From positions 1-63,635 of the forward strand of contig JAYPEK010000021.1 in the NCBI GenBank assembly GCA_038125725.1: a DNA stretch of 63,635 bases, written 5' to 3'. This document shows positions 43,016-51,284 of this stretch, in pieces; positions within the stretch are counted from its first letter, which is position 1; each line of letters starts with the position of its first letter. The notes beneath the pieces were generated by a model, which had not been told where the DNA came from, did no database searches, and saw only the letters and a program-made list of their open reading frames with translations. The translations under genes and the position numbers were made by a program. The stretch is from TMED8 sp038125725. Lineage in GTDB: Bacteria; Pseudomonadota; Alphaproteobacteria; Rhodospirillales; Casp-alpha2.

Positions 43016-44227
43016 ATGCGTGTTCTCGAAGACATGGCGAAAGGCTGGCTCAGGGACAAGGGATTCCCCGTTCCTCCCGGCGCCGCCGCCGCTAACTCCG
43101 AAGAGGCATGCGACGCGGCCGAGCGGCTCGGCGGCGAATGGGTCGTCAAAGCGCTGGTCCCGGCGGGGCGGCGCGGCAAGGCCGGCGGCGTCCTCTCCGC
43201 CGCATCGCCACAAGCCTGCGGTGATAGCGCCGACGAACTGATCGGCCGCACCATCGCGGATCATCGGGTTTCGAAGGTCTACGTGGAATCCAAGATCGAT
43301 ATTGCCGAAGAGTTCTATCTCGGGTTTTTCGCGGGCGGCGAACGGCCGTATCTGCTGCTCAGCCGGTTCGGCGGCGTCGATATCGAAAGCACTTTCGAGC
43401 AACGGCCTGAGGCCGTCATCAAATCGGAACTCGATCCCTGCCGGGATCTGACGGAATGGGCGGCCCGGGAATTGTGGCTGCAGGCCGGTGTCAATGGCCC
43501 GGTGCTGCGCGAACTTGGCGAGTTGACGGCACGTCTGGCGGCGGCGTTCCGGACCGGCGACATGCTGCTGTTGGAGATCAACCCGCTCGCGACCGACCGG
43601 CAAGGCCGGCTCAGCCTCGTCGGCGCCATGATGGAGATCGACGCCCAGGCTCTCGACCGCCAACCCGAATGGAAACGGATGGAAGACCCTGGTGCCGGCG
43701 GCGTCATCAACGAACGCGAACGGGAGGTGGAAGAGGTCAATCGCACGATTCCCGGCGGTGAATGCCGCTATGTCGAACTCGATGGCGATATCGGGCTTCT
43801 GGTCGGCGGCGGCGGAGCGGGGCTTTATCAGCACGACATGATCGTCGATGCCGGCGGACATCCCGCCAATCATTGCGTGACGCCGCCGACCGGTAGTGAC
43901 AGCCGCAAACTGAAGGCGGTGATCAAGGCCATTCTCGGTAATCCGAAAACACGCAGCCTGTTGGTCGGTTTCAATTTTGCACAAATGGCACGCGCCGACA
44001 TTCGCGTCCAGTCCCTGGTCGAGGTCGTCGATCATATGCAGTTGGACACAACCAACTTCCCCATCGTCATCCGCATGTTCGGCGCCGGCGAGGCCGAGGC
44101 CCGCGCCATGGTCGCGGACCGCCCCGGATTCCACTACATGGCGCGCGGCACCACCTTGAGCGATGCCGTGCAGCGCATCGTCGCACTGACCCGCAAGGCG
44201 ACCGAAACGGAACGAGCGGCATCATGA
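43016..44227 (+). CDS. Succinyl-CoA-synthetase-like beta subunit (ATP-grasp)
   Basis: A 403-residue homologue of SucC. The ATP-grasp half has WVVKALVPAGRRGKAGGV and LLLEINPLATDRQG. The C-terminal ligase domain begins DIGLLVGGGGAGLYQHDMIV. The strongly conserved NIFGG of SucC is replaced by NFAQM, and GGG near the CoA/phosphate region by PPTG, so the substrate is probably not succinate. It pairs with the next gene, overlapping it by 4 bases. Together they would form an acyl-CoA from a carboxylic acid with ATP. Confidence 0.83.
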   Translation: MRVLEDMAKGWLRDKGFPVPPGAAAANSEEACDAAERLGGEWVVKALVPAGRRGKAGGVLSAASPQACGDSADELIGRTIADHRVSKVYVESKIDIAEEFYLGFFAGGERPYLLLSRFGGVDIESTFEQRPEAVIKSELDPCRDLTEWAARELWLQAGVNGPVLRELGELTARLAAAFRTGDMLLLEINPLATDRQGRLSLVGAMMEIDAQALDRQPEWKRMEDPGAGGVINEREREVEEVNRTIPGGECRYVELDGDIGLLVGGGGAGLYQHDMIVDAGGHPANHCVTPPTGSDSRKLKAVIKAILGNPKTRSLLVGFNFAQMARADIRVQSLVEVVDHMQLDTTNFPIVIRMFGAGEAEARAMVADRPGFHYMARGTTLSDAVQRIVALTRKATETERAAS

Positions 44228-45123
44228 GCATCCTCGTCAACCAGTCCACCCGCATTCTGGTCCAGGGCATTACGGGCGGCCAGGCGCGTTCCGATCTGAA
44301 AGGCAGTCTCGATTACGGCGCCAAGGTCGTTGCCGGCGTGACCCCGGGGCGGGGCGGTGAAACCGTCCTCGGGGTGCCCGTGTACGATACGGTGGCGCGT
44401 GCCGTTGCCGATCATCCCATTGATGCATCCGCTATTTACGTGCCGCCGTTGATGGCAAAAAACGCCGTCGTGGAAGCCATCGATGCCGGTATCAAGCTAC
44501 TGCTGCTCACCGCCGAATTCATCCCGGTTCACGATATCAGCTACATTGCCGCCGCAACGCGCGAGGCCGGCGTACGGCTCATCGGCGCCAACACCAACGG
44601 CATCATTTCCGCCGGTCAATCCCGCATGGGCGGCATTGGCGGCCCCGATCCCGACGAAATTTACATGCCCGGCCGGATCGGTGTCTGCTCGCGTTCGGGC
44701 GGCATGTCGGCCGAGATCGCTCTTGCCCTCAAGGCTGCGGGGTTGGGCGTATCCACCTGCGTTTCCATGGGCGGCGATGCGGTCACCGGGCTTGGCATGG
44801 CGGAATATGTTGAGCTGTTCGAACAAGACCCCGATACCGATGCCATTGTCCTGATCGGGGAACCGGGCACCCGAAACGAACACGACGTGGCCGACCTAGT
44901 CCGTAGCGGCCGCATCCAGAAACCCGTCGCGGCAATGATTTCCGGTGTTTTCCAGGAGCGCTATCCGAAAGGCGTCAGCTTCGGACATGCCGCGGCAATG
45001 ATCGCCGACGACAAAGACACAGCAACGGCGAAACGACAGGCTCTGGCCGAGGCCGGCGTCATGGTCACGTCCTTGCTGGAAGAGATTCCGTCGCTTCTTG
45101 CCGAAAGGGGGATTGCAGCCTGA
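44224..45123 (+). CDS. Succinyl-CoA-synthetase-like alpha subunit
   Basis: A 299-residue SucD-like subunit. The CoA-binding segment is ILVQGITGGQARSDLKGSLDYG and GGETVLGVPVYDTV. The phosphorylated active-site His is in GVSFGHAAAMIADD, and the acidic partner in LIGEPGTRNEHD. It is complete and thus likely to be active with the preceding beta subunit. The operon's TRAP transporter and MaoC-like genes suggest activation of an imported carboxylate; the acid itself cannot be named. Confidence 0.88.
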   Translation: MSILVNQSTRILVQGITGGQARSDLKGSLDYGAKVVAGVTPGRGGETVLGVPVYDTVARAVADHPIDASAIYVPPLMAKNAVVEAIDAGIKLLLLTAEFIPVHDISYIAAATREAGVRLIGANTNGIISAGQSRMGGIGGPDPDEIYMPGRIGVCSRSGGMSAEIALALKAAGLGVSTCVSMGGDAVTGLGMAEYVELFEQDPDTDAIVLIGEPGTRNEHDVADLVRSGRIQKPVAAMISGVFQERYPKGVSFGHAAAMIADDKDTATAKRQALAEAGVMVTSLLEEIPSLLAERGIAA

Positions 45124-45269
45124 CCGGCATGGAAGCGCCGAATGAAAAACGCGAAACGGCGAACGAGCGATACGTTAAGAACTCGGGTCCGCGTCGCATC
45201 AAAGCTTCAACCGGGATACCGATGGAACGACCCGCCGGTTCCCAATGGGAGATAGAAAGGGAGAAGACC

Positions 45270-46253
45270 ATGTACAGTAGACTTTTTCAGCTGACGATAA
45301 CCGGCTTACTGCTGAGCGTCGCCGTTCCCGGCTACGCCCAGGAGCGAATTGCCTACGGCACCACGAGGACCCAGTCCTCGACTTATACCTATGCGGTTGC
45401 CGCCGCCAAATCGATCAACACCGTTTCCGGTGACAAGGTCAGCGTCACCGTCATTTCGACGGGTGGCGCGGTCGACAACATGGGGCGTATGTCAAAGGGG
45501 CAGATCAAGCTCGGCCTTGGCAACATGGCCTCCGTCTACCAAGCCTACAACGGCATCGGTAAATTCAAGGGCAAGAAGATGAGCAAGCTGCGCGGCTTGT
45601 GGCTCTACCAGCGCAGCATCCAGCCCTACATCGTGCGTCAGGATTCCGGTATCGATACCTTGGAAGGCCTGCAAGGCAAGAGTTGGAGCGCCGGACAGCG
45701 CGGCTCGGCGACAGCGTCGATCGTCTCTCAGACTCTCGATGTCCTGAACATCAAGCCGGAGTACTATAGCGCCAGCCTCTCCGACGCCTTGAAGGCGATT
45801 AAGGACGGCCGTTCCGTCGGCTATGTGAAGGCCATGAAAGGCACGTCGCTCGATAGCGCCACCATGGAACTGGCGACCAAGACCCCGATCAAGGTGCTGA
45901 GCTTTTCCGACGCTCAGGCGGCCAAGGTCAAGGAAGCGTTCCCGTACCTTTCGTTCGTGACGGTCAAGGACGGCGACATCCAGGGGATCAACGGTTTTCG
46001 CACATGGGCGGCGTTCAGCGGTCACTACACCTATTCGGACCTCCTCGATGACGACGCGGTCGAGGCGATCTTGAAAGGCATCGTCGATGGCAAGAAGCAT
46101 CAGGACGAGGTGTGGATGCCGCTTCGTGGCAAAGATATCATCGCCATGAGCCTGGAAGGCATGAACATCCCGCTTCACAAGGGGGCTGTGAAGTTCTACC
46201 GCTCACGCGGCTACACCGTGCCGGACGAATTGGTTCCGCCGGAAATGAAGTAA
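45270..46253 (+). CDS. TAXI-family TRAP solute-binding protein
   Basis: A 327-residue periplasmic receptor of the TAXI group. A signal peptide of about 22 residues (MYSRLFQLTITGLLLSVAV...YAQ) precedes RIAYGTTRTQSSTYTYAVAAAKSI. KTAXI-type features such as GQIKLGLGNMASVYQAYNG and LEGLQGKSWSAGQRGSATA are present. The start was set at ATG 45270 with GGGAGA upstream; the longer frame from 45129 is polar and covers the gap after the CoA-ligase gene. It supplies solute to the permease at 46367. Confidence 0.88.
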   Translation: MYSRLFQLTITGLLLSVAVPGYAQERIAYGTTRTQSSTYTYAVAAAKSINTVSGDKVSVTVISTGGAVDNMGRMSKGQIKLGLGNMASVYQAYNGIGKFKGKKMSKLRGLWLYQRSIQPYIVRQDSGIDTLEGLQGKSWSAGQRGSATASIVSQTLDVLNIKPEYYSASLSDALKAIKDGRSVGYVKAMKGTSLDSATMELATKTPIKVLSFSDAQAAKVKEAFPYLSFVTVKDGDIQGINGFRTWAAFSGHYTYSDLLDDDAVEAILKGIVDGKKHQDEVWMPLRGKDIIAMSLEGMNIPLHKGAVKFYRSRGYTVPDELVPPEMK

Positions 46254-46286
46254 ACGAGGAACGCTCTGTTCCTTCCCGAGGCGAAG

Positions 46287-46321
46287 GGGGAATCCGCCGC
46301 TCCTTGCCGGGCGGATTCCCC
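46287..46321 (+). terminator. Strong hairpin between the TAXI receptor and its permease
   Basis: GGGGAATCCGCC (46287-46298) pairs perfectly over 12 bases with GGCGGATTCCCC (46310-46321), with an 11-base loop. It follows the receptor stop by 33 bases. No U-run follows, so partial termination or mRNA protection is more likely than a full stop. Confidence 0.7.
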
Positions 46322-46366
46322 TGACGTCTGTTCAATGATCGGACAAACTTGATCGAGTGTGCGTCG

Positions 46367-48283
46367 ATGGACACGGACGAATCTGACGATTTCAAGGGCC
46401 CCGGGGCCACGCTGCTGAGCATCCTTTCGGTGCTCTACGTTGGGTTTCATGTTCTGACCGCCGGCCTGCTGCCGCTGTCGGAACTACACATGCGAAGCAT
46501 TCATGTCGGTTTTTCGCTGTTCCTGGTGTTCATTCCCGTCATCGGGTTGACCTGGCTACGCGGCCGCCAGGCATCGCGCTGGGTGGTGATCCGGGAGGTA
46601 TCGCTCGGCCTTTTCGCTGTGGTAGCGGCGGCTTACATCTTTTTCTCCGAGCAGCGCCTGATTGAATCGTTTTCCCTCGATGTCCAACCGGTGGAGATTT
46701 TCCTCACCATCGGTTTGGTGCTGTTGTTGCTGGAAGGGGCGCGGCGCACCACCGGTCCAATCTTGCCGACCCTGACCATCGTCGCCATCGCATATGCGCT
46801 GCTGGGAGAATTCATCCCCGGCTGGTGGGGCCACCCGGGATTTGCCGCCACCTATGTGGTCGAACACCTCTACCTCGGCACGGAGGCGATTTGGGGCCTG
46901 ATTACCGGCCTTTCGGCAGGGTTGATCGCGGTGTTCATCATGTTCGGCTGCTTCCTTTTGGTGACCGGCGCGGCAGACACCTTCATGGATATCGCACTGA
47001 TTGCCGCCGGCCGTTCGCCGGGTGGCGCCGCCAAGGTATCGACCATCGCCAGCGCCTTCTTCGGCATGGTCAACGGCGCCGCGGTGGCGAACGTGGCGAC
47101 CACCGGGAACTTCACCATCCCGGCCATGAAACGGCTGGGCTACCGGCCGGCGTTCGCCGGGGCGGTCGAGGCGGTCGCGTCGTCGGGAGGCCAGATCACG
47201 CCGCCGATCATGGGGTCGGTGGCATTCGTCATGGCGGAGATTCTCGAGATTCCCTACGTGACCATCGTCGTTGCGGCGACAGTTCCGGCGCTGCTGTTCT
47301 ATGTCACGGTCTGGTTCAGTATCGACGTGGAAGCCCGCAAGGAGGACCTTCGCGCCTTCGACGAACAGGACATTCCGACGCTCCGCCAGGTGTTGAACTT
47401 CCGCAAGGTGGTGCCGTTGGCGGTAACCATCACGGTGTTGCTGGTCGGCATGTTCAGCGGCCAGACCCTGACGCTGGCGGCGTTTTACGCGATCCTCACC
47501 AACTTGGCTTTCTATCTGGTGCTCGGGCGCACTGGCGAGGAAGGTTGGAAAGAGAAACTGCTCGTCCTGCTCGACGGTGCCCGGCTCGGCACCCGGCGCG
47601 TCGCCACGCTGGTGCCGTTGCTGGTCTGCGCGCAAGTGACGCTTTCGCTCATTACCTTCACTGGTTTCGGCATCAAGCTGAGCGAACTGATCCTGAGCGT
47701 CGGCCTCGGCCACGGCATGCTGATTGCCTCGTTCCTGACGCTGGTGGTGTCCATGGTGCTGGGCATGGGCATGCCGACCACGGCAGCCTACCTGCTGGCG
47801 TCCGCGGTTTGCGCACCGGCGCTTTCGCAACTGGGCGTGCCGATCCTGCATGCGCATCTGTTCGTGTTCTATGGCGCCCTGCTGTCGGCTTTGACGCCGC
47901 CGGTCTGCACGGCGGTGTTCACCGCATCGATCATTACCCAGACCCATTGGTGGCCGATTGCGCTGGAAAGCTTGAAACTGGCGGTGATGAAATACGTGTT
48001 GCCGTTCTTCTTCATCTTCCGCCCGGCGATGATGATGGAGGGCGATCCGGTGCAGATCGTGTGGGCCACGGTCTGTGGTATCGCGGCCGCCTTCCTGTTC
48101 GCGCTCGGCACAGGGGGCTTCTATCGTAGCAGCTTGCCCTGGCTGGTTCGCGGTCTCTTGATCATTGCCGCATTGGGCGTGATCCCTGGGTTTCTGGTCC
48201 TGGACCTGATCGCCATTGCGCTGGTGGCCGGTTTCGTCATCCTTGGCCGAATGGGCAAGTTCACGCGGCAAGAGGCCAATTGA
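46367..48283 (+). CDS. TRAP transporter fused permease (4TM/12TM)
   Basis: A 638-residue membrane protein combining the small (first about 150 residues) and large TRAP permease parts, as is usual for TAXI systems. The large part has STIASAFFGMVNGAAVANVATTGNFTIP, GAVEAVASSGGQITPPIMGSVAF, VSMVLGMGMPTTAAYLLA and ALLSALTPPVCTAVF. The start at ATG 46367 is preferred to a TTG at 46349. It is the last gene of the LysR-linked operon. A hairpin at 48309 follows. Confidence 0.93.
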   Translation: MDTDESDDFKGPGATLLSILSVLYVGFHVLTAGLLPLSELHMRSIHVGFSLFLVFIPVIGLTWLRGRQASRWVVIREVSLGLFAVVAAAYIFFSEQRLIESFSLDVQPVEIFLTIGLVLLLLEGARRTTGPILPTLTIVAIAYALLGEFIPGWWGHPGFAATYVVEHLYLGTEAIWGLITGLSAGLIAVFIMFGCFLLVTGAADTFMDIALIAAGRSPGGAAKVSTIASAFFGMVNGAAVANVATTGNFTIPAMKRLGYRPAFAGAVEAVASSGGQITPPIMGSVAFVMAEILEIPYVTIVVAATVPALLFYVTVWFSIDVEARKEDLRAFDEQDIPTLRQVLNFRKVVPLAVTITVLLVGMFSGQTLTLAAFYAILTNLAFYLVLGRTGEEGWKEKLLVLLDGARLGTRRVATLVPLLVCAQVTLSLITFTGFGIKLSELILSVGLGHGMLIASFLTLVVSMVLGMGMPTTAAYLLASAVCAPALSQLGVPILHAHLFVFYGALLSALTPPVCTAVFTASIITQTHWWPIALESLKLAVMKYVLPFFFIFRPAMMMEGDPVQIVWATVCGIAAAFLFALGTGGFYRSSLPWLVRGLLIIAALGVIPGFLVLDLIAIALVAGFVILGRMGKFTRQEAN

Positions 48284-48308
48284 TATCGCGCGCGCAAATC
48301 GCCTGAGC

Positions 48309-48329
48309 GCGAATAGGCGGTATTCGCGT
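48309..48329 (+). terminator. Hairpin after the TRAP permease gene
   Basis: CGCGAATA (48309-48316) pairs perfectly with TATTCGCG (48322-48329) around GGCGG, 25 bases after the permease stop, and is followed by a short T-rich stretch. It is a fair candidate for the operon's terminator. Confidence 0.55.
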
Positions 48330-48898
48330 TTGCCGCCCGCGCTCAAAGGAAGCCCGTCAATCGATTATCAATTTGGCTATCGATGAGCGCTGTTCGATAG
48401 CCGGAATTACTGATTGCTGGCATCGAGAGGCGCATTGCAGACTTGCAGTTCCACAAGGGTCGCTAACGGAACAGTGGTTGCATCGGCCAGATCGCTCCAC
48501 GGATTGATGGCCAGTGGCTCTTGTCGGCGTTCTGAGACAGTCTCTCCACAGCGAGTTATCTCGAATTAGGGCCGCAAAGGGCCGCAAACCGAAGCATTCT
48601 TAAAGACAGTCTCCTGGTTTGTATTTCACTCCCGGGCGCGTGGTGGTGGTGGCAGTCTGGAGCGAGCGAGTCTCCCAGGATTTTCCTGTTTGGCAGGGAA
48701 GACACAGGGAAAAACATCTTCCCCGGCGCCGTTTTGTTGGCCTCGAGGCGGGAATGTCCCAGGAACGCTGACGCGTTTGGAAGAATTCCCTGGGCATAAG
48801 AACAGGGAAATCTTCCGGTAGAGCACCGAAAAGGTTCGACGAAACAGGTTTGAGGTGGACGCCGAAACGAGCCTTATGCCGGCTGCCGGATGAAGTGT
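48330..48898. other. Gene-poor stretch between convergent operons
   Basis: About 570 bases with no gene that I can support. Two minus-strand open frames exist (76 codons at 48357-48587 and 108 codons at 48600-48926), but the larger one overlaps ridA and the translations are low-complexity Arg/Thr/Ser mixtures. The part from 48650 to 48860 has repeated pieces (CAGGGAAA near two CATCTTCC/TCTTCC blocks) and looks like relic or repeat DNA. A small direct repeat GGGCCGCAAA lies near 48571. Confidence 0.45.
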
Positions 48899-49255
48899 TT
48901 ACCCGTCGGAATCTGCAGCCGCGCAAACTGTCACGATCTCCACCTTGACATCACCTGCCAGATCGGAGCCGACGCAGGCGCGCTGCGGCCAGTTTTCCTT
49001 CGGTCCGATCCAATCGCACCAGATCTCGTCCATTTCTGCCTTGTCGTTCATGTCATTCAGGTAGACCGTGGCTTGTATGATGCGGGTTTTATCGCTTCCC
49101 CCGGTCTTCATGTTGTTTTCCAGCGCTTCAAGCGTATTGCGCATCTGTTCGGCAAAGTTGGCGCCAGGCGCCGTGGCGACCGCATAGATGAGGCCGGCGT
49201 GGCGATTGACGTGGCAACGACCTTTTGCCGATCCATAAAAGCGTTCGATTGTCAT
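48899..49255 (-). CDS. RidA-family protein
   Basis: A 118-residue RidA/YjgF protein. It has LIYAVATAPGANFAEQMRNTLEALENNMKTGGSDKTRIIQATVYLNDM, WCDWIGPKENWPQRACVG with the conserved Arg, and VKVEIVTVCAA at the end. RidA members deaminate reactive enamines and imines or act on related intermediates. GGAG lies before the ATG. It is 17 bases after the TIM-barrel/cupin gene on the minus strand, so it closes that operon. Confidence 0.9.
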   Translation of the reverse strand: MTIERFYGSAKGRCHVNRHAGLIYAVATAPGANFAEQMRNTLEALENNMKTGGSDKTRIIQATVYLNDMNDKAEMDEIWCDWIGPKENWPQRACVGSDLAGDVKVEIVTVCAAADSDG

Positions 49256-49272
49256 AGTCTTCTCCTTCTTTG

Positions 49273-50274
49273 TTAGTTTGCGCTGGGTTCAAAAAGGACC
49301 ACTTCACAGGTGTCATCGAGCGCCACCGGGCAATGCTCAACCCCGTGGGGAACGACGATGAATTCACCTTCCTCAACGATCTCCTGGCGGTCTCGGAATT
49401 TCATCAAAAGCCGGCCTTTGTGCACGAAGAACAGTTCGTCCTCCTGTTCGCGGAAATGCCAGACGAACTCGCCTTCGAATTTGGCGAGCTTAATCTGCAT
49501 ATCGTTGATCTGGCCGGCGACTTTCGGCGACCAGGTGTCAGAAAATCCTTCGAAGGCAGCCGTCAGGTTCTTTTTGGAAAATGGCGACAGGTGGTTGTTG
49601 AGTTGGGCGACATCGCGGATGATCGCCGAGAGTTGGCCCGGCAGGTCGGTGCCGCCGGCCGGGTATTTCCCATCCAAGGCGGCGGTGCCGATGGTGAAAC
49701 CGGCCGCGCCGGCTTTCTTGACGGTGGCGATGCGTTCTGGCGTGTCGATGGAGCCGGCGATATAGACGGGTTTCGCGACAGCGGCGCAAACAGCTTCCAT
49801 CAAGGCCGGCACGTCGCCGTCGGAACGATAGGCCAGCAGGTCGAGACCGCTGACGCCGCCGCGGGCCGCCAGTTCTTTTGCGCTGGCGACGATTTCATCA
49901 ATGCTGCCTTCGAGGATGCTCGGGTGGCCGGTGATGCGCCCAGGGAAGGGACAGTATTGCAGTCCGGCGCCTTCGATGATCGGCAGCACGTCGTCGACGC
50001 GGGTGCCTCCGAGCAGGACATCGACGCCGATTTCCAGTGCCGCCTTGGCTGACGCGATTTCACTGTCGCGGTCGAGGGAAACAACCTCGAGATAGGAGGT
50101 CGCGCCCCCTTCGGTGATCGTCTGGTTGAGCGCCTTCAATTGTTCAATCGGCAGGCCGACGTCCTTGAAGCCGATATGGCGGACGCCGAGATCGAGGGCC
50201 GTTCGCAGGTGGACATGCGCGTCCTCGACGGTCTGGTCGTTGCGCGTCAGCATAAAAATGAAGCGAAGTCCCAT
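49273..50274 (-). CDS. TIM-barrel protein fused to a C-terminal cupin
   Basis: A 333-residue two-domain protein. Residues 1-215 read as an alpha/beta TIM barrel (RFIFMLTRND, LGVRHIGFKDVGLP, IGVDVLLGGTRVDD, KPVYIAGSIDTPER, AGAAGFTIGTAAL), with the late glycine-rich strands used for phosphate binding in HisA-like barrels. Residues 225-333 are a cupin (WHFREQEDELFFVHKG, then PHGVEHCPVA, likely metal ligands). I do not know a named family with this fusion. The start ATG overlaps the pdxA stop (TGATG), so it is made with PdxA and the kinase, and is probably a step in a phosphorylated C4-acid or vitamin-B6-like pathway. Confidence 0.75.
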   Translation of the reverse strand: MGLRFIFMLTRNDQTVEDAHVHLRTALDLGVRHIGFKDVGLPIEQLKALNQTITEGGATSYLEVVSLDRDSEIASAKAALEIGVDVLLGGTRVDDVLPIIEGAGLQYCPFPGRITGHPSILEGSIDEIVASAKELAARGGVSGLDLLAYRSDGDVPALMEAVCAAVAKPVYIAGSIDTPERIATVKKAGAAGFTIGTAALDGKYPAGGTDLPGQLSAIIRDVAQLNNHLSPFSKKNLTAAFEGFSDTWSPKVAGQINDMQIKLAKFEGEFVWHFREQEDELFFVHKGRLLMKFRDRQEIVEEGEFIVVPHGVEHCPVALDDTCEVVLFEPSAN

Positions 50275-51284
50275 CAGACAGCCCTTTCGAGTTCGGGGGT
50301 ATCCGCCGCAGCGGCGATCAGTTGCCGGGCGTAGGCGAGCGCGGTTTCCAGACTGGCAGGATCGGCAGTTCCTTTGCCGGCTATGTCAAAGGCGGTGCCG
50401 TGATCGGGGCTGGTGCGCACGAACGGCAACCCGAGCGTGATGTTGACGCCTCTTTCCAGGCCGAGATACTTCACTGGGATCAGGCCCTGGTCGTGGTACT
50501 GCGCCACCACCACGTCGAAACGGCCCTCGCGGGCGTGCATGTAGACGGTGTCTCCCGGCCACGGGCCGCTGGCGTCGATGCCCTCGGCGCGTGCAGCCTC
50601 GATGGCAGGGCCGATGATCCGGATCTCTTCGTCCCCGAACAGGCCGCCTTCGCCGGCATGCGGGTTTAGCCCGGCCACGGCCACTCGGGGCGCCGCAATG
50701 CCGAGCGCCCGTCCGCCTTCGTTGGCGAGCCGGATCGCCGACATCTGGGCGTCGAAATCGGCGGCGTCGATGGCGGTTCGCAGTGACGTGTGGATGGTCA
50801 CCAGCACGGTGCGGATCTCGTCGTTGGCCAGCATCATGGCGACGCGCTCGGCGCCGCCGTAGTCGGCCAGGATTTCGGTGTGGCCGGGGTAGCCAATCCC
50901 GGCACTGGCCATTGCCTCCTTGTTGATCGGCGCAGTGACGATGCCGCTGACGGCGCCTGTCTTCGCCGCCTTGATCGCCGCGACGACGGTATCGAAGGCG
51001 GCTTTGCCGGAGATCGGGTTGACTTCGCCGAGCGGCGGCAGCGCCTTTATTTCGGTCGCATCGATCACGTCGATGACGCCTGAAGCTTGACGCGCCTCCG
51101 CAGGGCCGTGGATGGCATGGACATCCAGCGCCAGTCCGAGCCGCCGAACGGTTTCTGCGATGACCAGCGAACTGCCATAGACGACCGCCTTGAGGTCGTT
51201 TCTGGACAGGGTTTTCACCACGATTTCCGGTCCGATGCCCGAGGCATCGCCCATGGTAATCGCCAGGGGAGAGGTTTCGTTCAT
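50274..51284 (-). CDS. pdxA: PdxA-family dehydrogenase (4-phospho-hydroxyacid)
   Basis: A 336-residue PdxA-type NAD-dependent dehydrogenase. It begins LAITMGDASGIGPEIVVKTL. The metal site histidines are in GHTEILADY, YHDQGLIPVKY and SPDHGTAFDIAGKG. Canonical PdxA acts on 4-phosphohydroxythreonine, while PdxA2 paralogues with a DUF1537 kinase convert threonate or erythronate 4-phosphate to dihydroxyacetone phosphate. The adjacent DUF1537 kinase (4-base overlap) makes the PdxA2 role more likely here. Confidence 0.87.
   Translation of the reverse strand: MNETSPLAITMGDASGIGPEIVVKTLSRNDLKAVVYGSSLVIAETVRRLGLALDVHAIHGPAEARQASGVIDVIDATEIKALPPLGEVNPISGKAAFDTVVAAIKAAKTGAVSGIVTAPINKEAMASAGIGYPGHTEILADYGGAERVAMMLANDEIRTVLVTIHTSLRTAIDAADFDAQMSAIRLANEGGRALGIAAPRVAVAGLNPHAGEGGLFGDEEIRIIGPAIEAARAEGIDASGPWPGDTVYMHAREGRFDVVVAQYHDQGLIPVKYLGLERGVNITLGLPFVRTSPDHGTAFDIAGKGTADPASLETALAYARQLIAAAADTPELERAV

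Noticed and set aside
48600..48926. 108-codon minus-strand gene
   Set aside because: It overlaps ridA, has a Ser/Thr/Arg-rich composition, and shows no ribosome site or domain.
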